Positions 63,595-64,000 of a stretch of DNA of 64,000 nt are shown piece by piece. The notes beneath the pieces are model-generated. The model did not search any database. It had not been told where the DNA came from and saw only the letters and a list, made by a program, of their open reading frames with translations. The position numbers and the translations under genes were made by a program. The stretch comes from Streptomyces sp. NBC_01717 (GTDB lineage: Bacteria > Actinomycetota > Actinomycetes > Streptomycetales > Streptomycetaceae), in the NCBI RefSeq assembly GCF_036248255.1, contig NZ_CP109178.1, forward strand, positions 1,426,001 to 1,490,000, in the 5' to 3' direction. How positions within the stretch are numbered: position 1 is the stretch's first letter; each line of letters begins with the position of its first letter.

Positions 63595-64000
63595 CTACGC
63601 GTAGTGACGGAAGATGGCCTGCGCGACGCAGGCCGGCTTGTCGGCACCGTCGATCTCGATGGTGAAGGCCAGGCGCATTTCCACGCCGTTGCCCTTGACG
63701 TCCTCGACCGAGTCGACCACGCCGTGCAGACGCACCTTGGCACCCACCTTCACGGGGTGCGGAAAACGCACCTTGTCGAGGCCGTAGTTGATGCTCATCG
63801 AGGTTCCCTGAATGGTCAGCAACTGGTTGAAAAGAGGAATGATCAGGGACAGTGTCAGGTAGCCGTGAGCGATGGTGCCACCGAAGGGGCCGTCGGCGGC
63901 ACGAGCGGGATCGGTGTGGATCCACTGGTGGTCACCGGTGGCGTCGGCGAAGGTGTTCACCCTTTCCTGGGTGATCTCAAGCCACTCGGTACGGCCGAGC
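63595..64000 (-). CDS. MaoC-like (R)-enoyl-CoA hydratase (5' end outside the window)
   Basis: Hot-dog-fold hydratase. The frame is open to the window edge: the codons before 63960 read GRTEWLEITQERVNTFADAT, the usual MaoC N-terminal region, so the real start is beyond 64000. Catalytic Asp and His are in FADATGDHQWIHTDP, and GGTIAHGYLTLSL is the family signature. It adds water to an enoyl-CoA, a step that would fit the CoA pathway of this island. At least 134 residues are present out of about 150. Confidence 0.9.
   Translation of the reverse strand, partial: LGRTEWLEITQERVNTFADATGDHQWIHTDPARAADGPFGGTIAHGYLTLSLIIPLFNQLLTIQGTSMSINYGLDKVRFPHPVKVGAKVRLHGVVDSVEDVKGNGVEMRLAFTIEIDGADKPACVAQAIFRHYA

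Overview
The window looks like a stretch of a Streptomyces (or very close actinomycete) chromosome. Base composition is very GC-rich with strong G/C in third codon positions. GTG and TTG starts are common, many genes overlap by 4 nt (ATGA/GTGA), and Tat signals, PadR/TetR/PaaX regulators and sugar ABC systems without their own ATPase are all present. No rRNA, intact tRNA or CRISPR array is visible.

Region 1 (about 0.2-16.2 kb, mostly minus strand) is one long operon for a high-affinity actinobacterial [NiFe] hydrogenase (group 1h, formerly group 5). In transcription order it reads hypX, small subunit, large subunit, NifU-like protein, DUF5947-like, DUF6084-like, an unrecognised 482-aa protein, maturation protease, a 34-aa DUF6893-like peptide, then hypA, B, F, C, D and E. 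It holds the catalytic subunits, the Ni/Fe/CN/CO assembly factors and a set of uncharacterised accessory proteins. Genes of this kind let aerobic actinobacteria oxidise trace H2 during starvation.

Region 2 (16.4-29 kb) holds small independent units: a DoxX membrane protein; a dienoyl-CoA-reductase-like flavoprotein with a PadR regulator and a perfect palindromic operator; an EamA and a PAP2 membrane protein divergent from a TetR regulator across an elaborate inverted-repeat array; an SDR; an SPFH/NAD-kinase-like pair; a 47-aa peptide gene coupled to an ABC exporter; a NUDIX hydrolase; and an FBP-domain protein.

Region 3 (29-44 kb) is a carbohydrate region: a DeoR/LacI hybrid regulator, a lipoprotein binding protein with two permeases, a 2-hydroxyacid dehydrogenase, an unusual alkaline-phosphatase/HAD fusion, two tandem Tat-exported polysaccharide lyases (PL8) and an ABC exporter.

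Region 4 (44.5-49.9 kb) has an acyl-CoA dehydrogenase/SDR pair and then a scarred segment. A 30-bp direct repeat matching a tRNA 3' end flanks about 2 kb with a VOC protein and broken IS21 istB fragments, next to a truncated hydrolase.

Region 5 (49.9-64 kb) is the most novel part, a CoA-dependent catabolic island. It encodes two P450s with the same non-canonical I-helix, a urea/branched-chain-amino-acid-type ABC importer with a fused permease-ATPase, two 2-hydroxyacyl-CoA-dehydratase/benzoyl-CoA-reductase-like subunits that seem to have lost Fe-S ligand cysteines, a type III CoA-transferase, two PaaX-family regulators and a MaoC-type hydratase cut by the window edge. I infer an inducible aerobic pathway that imports a (probably aromatic or hydroxy) acid, activates it with CoA and processes it. 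The substrate is unknown.
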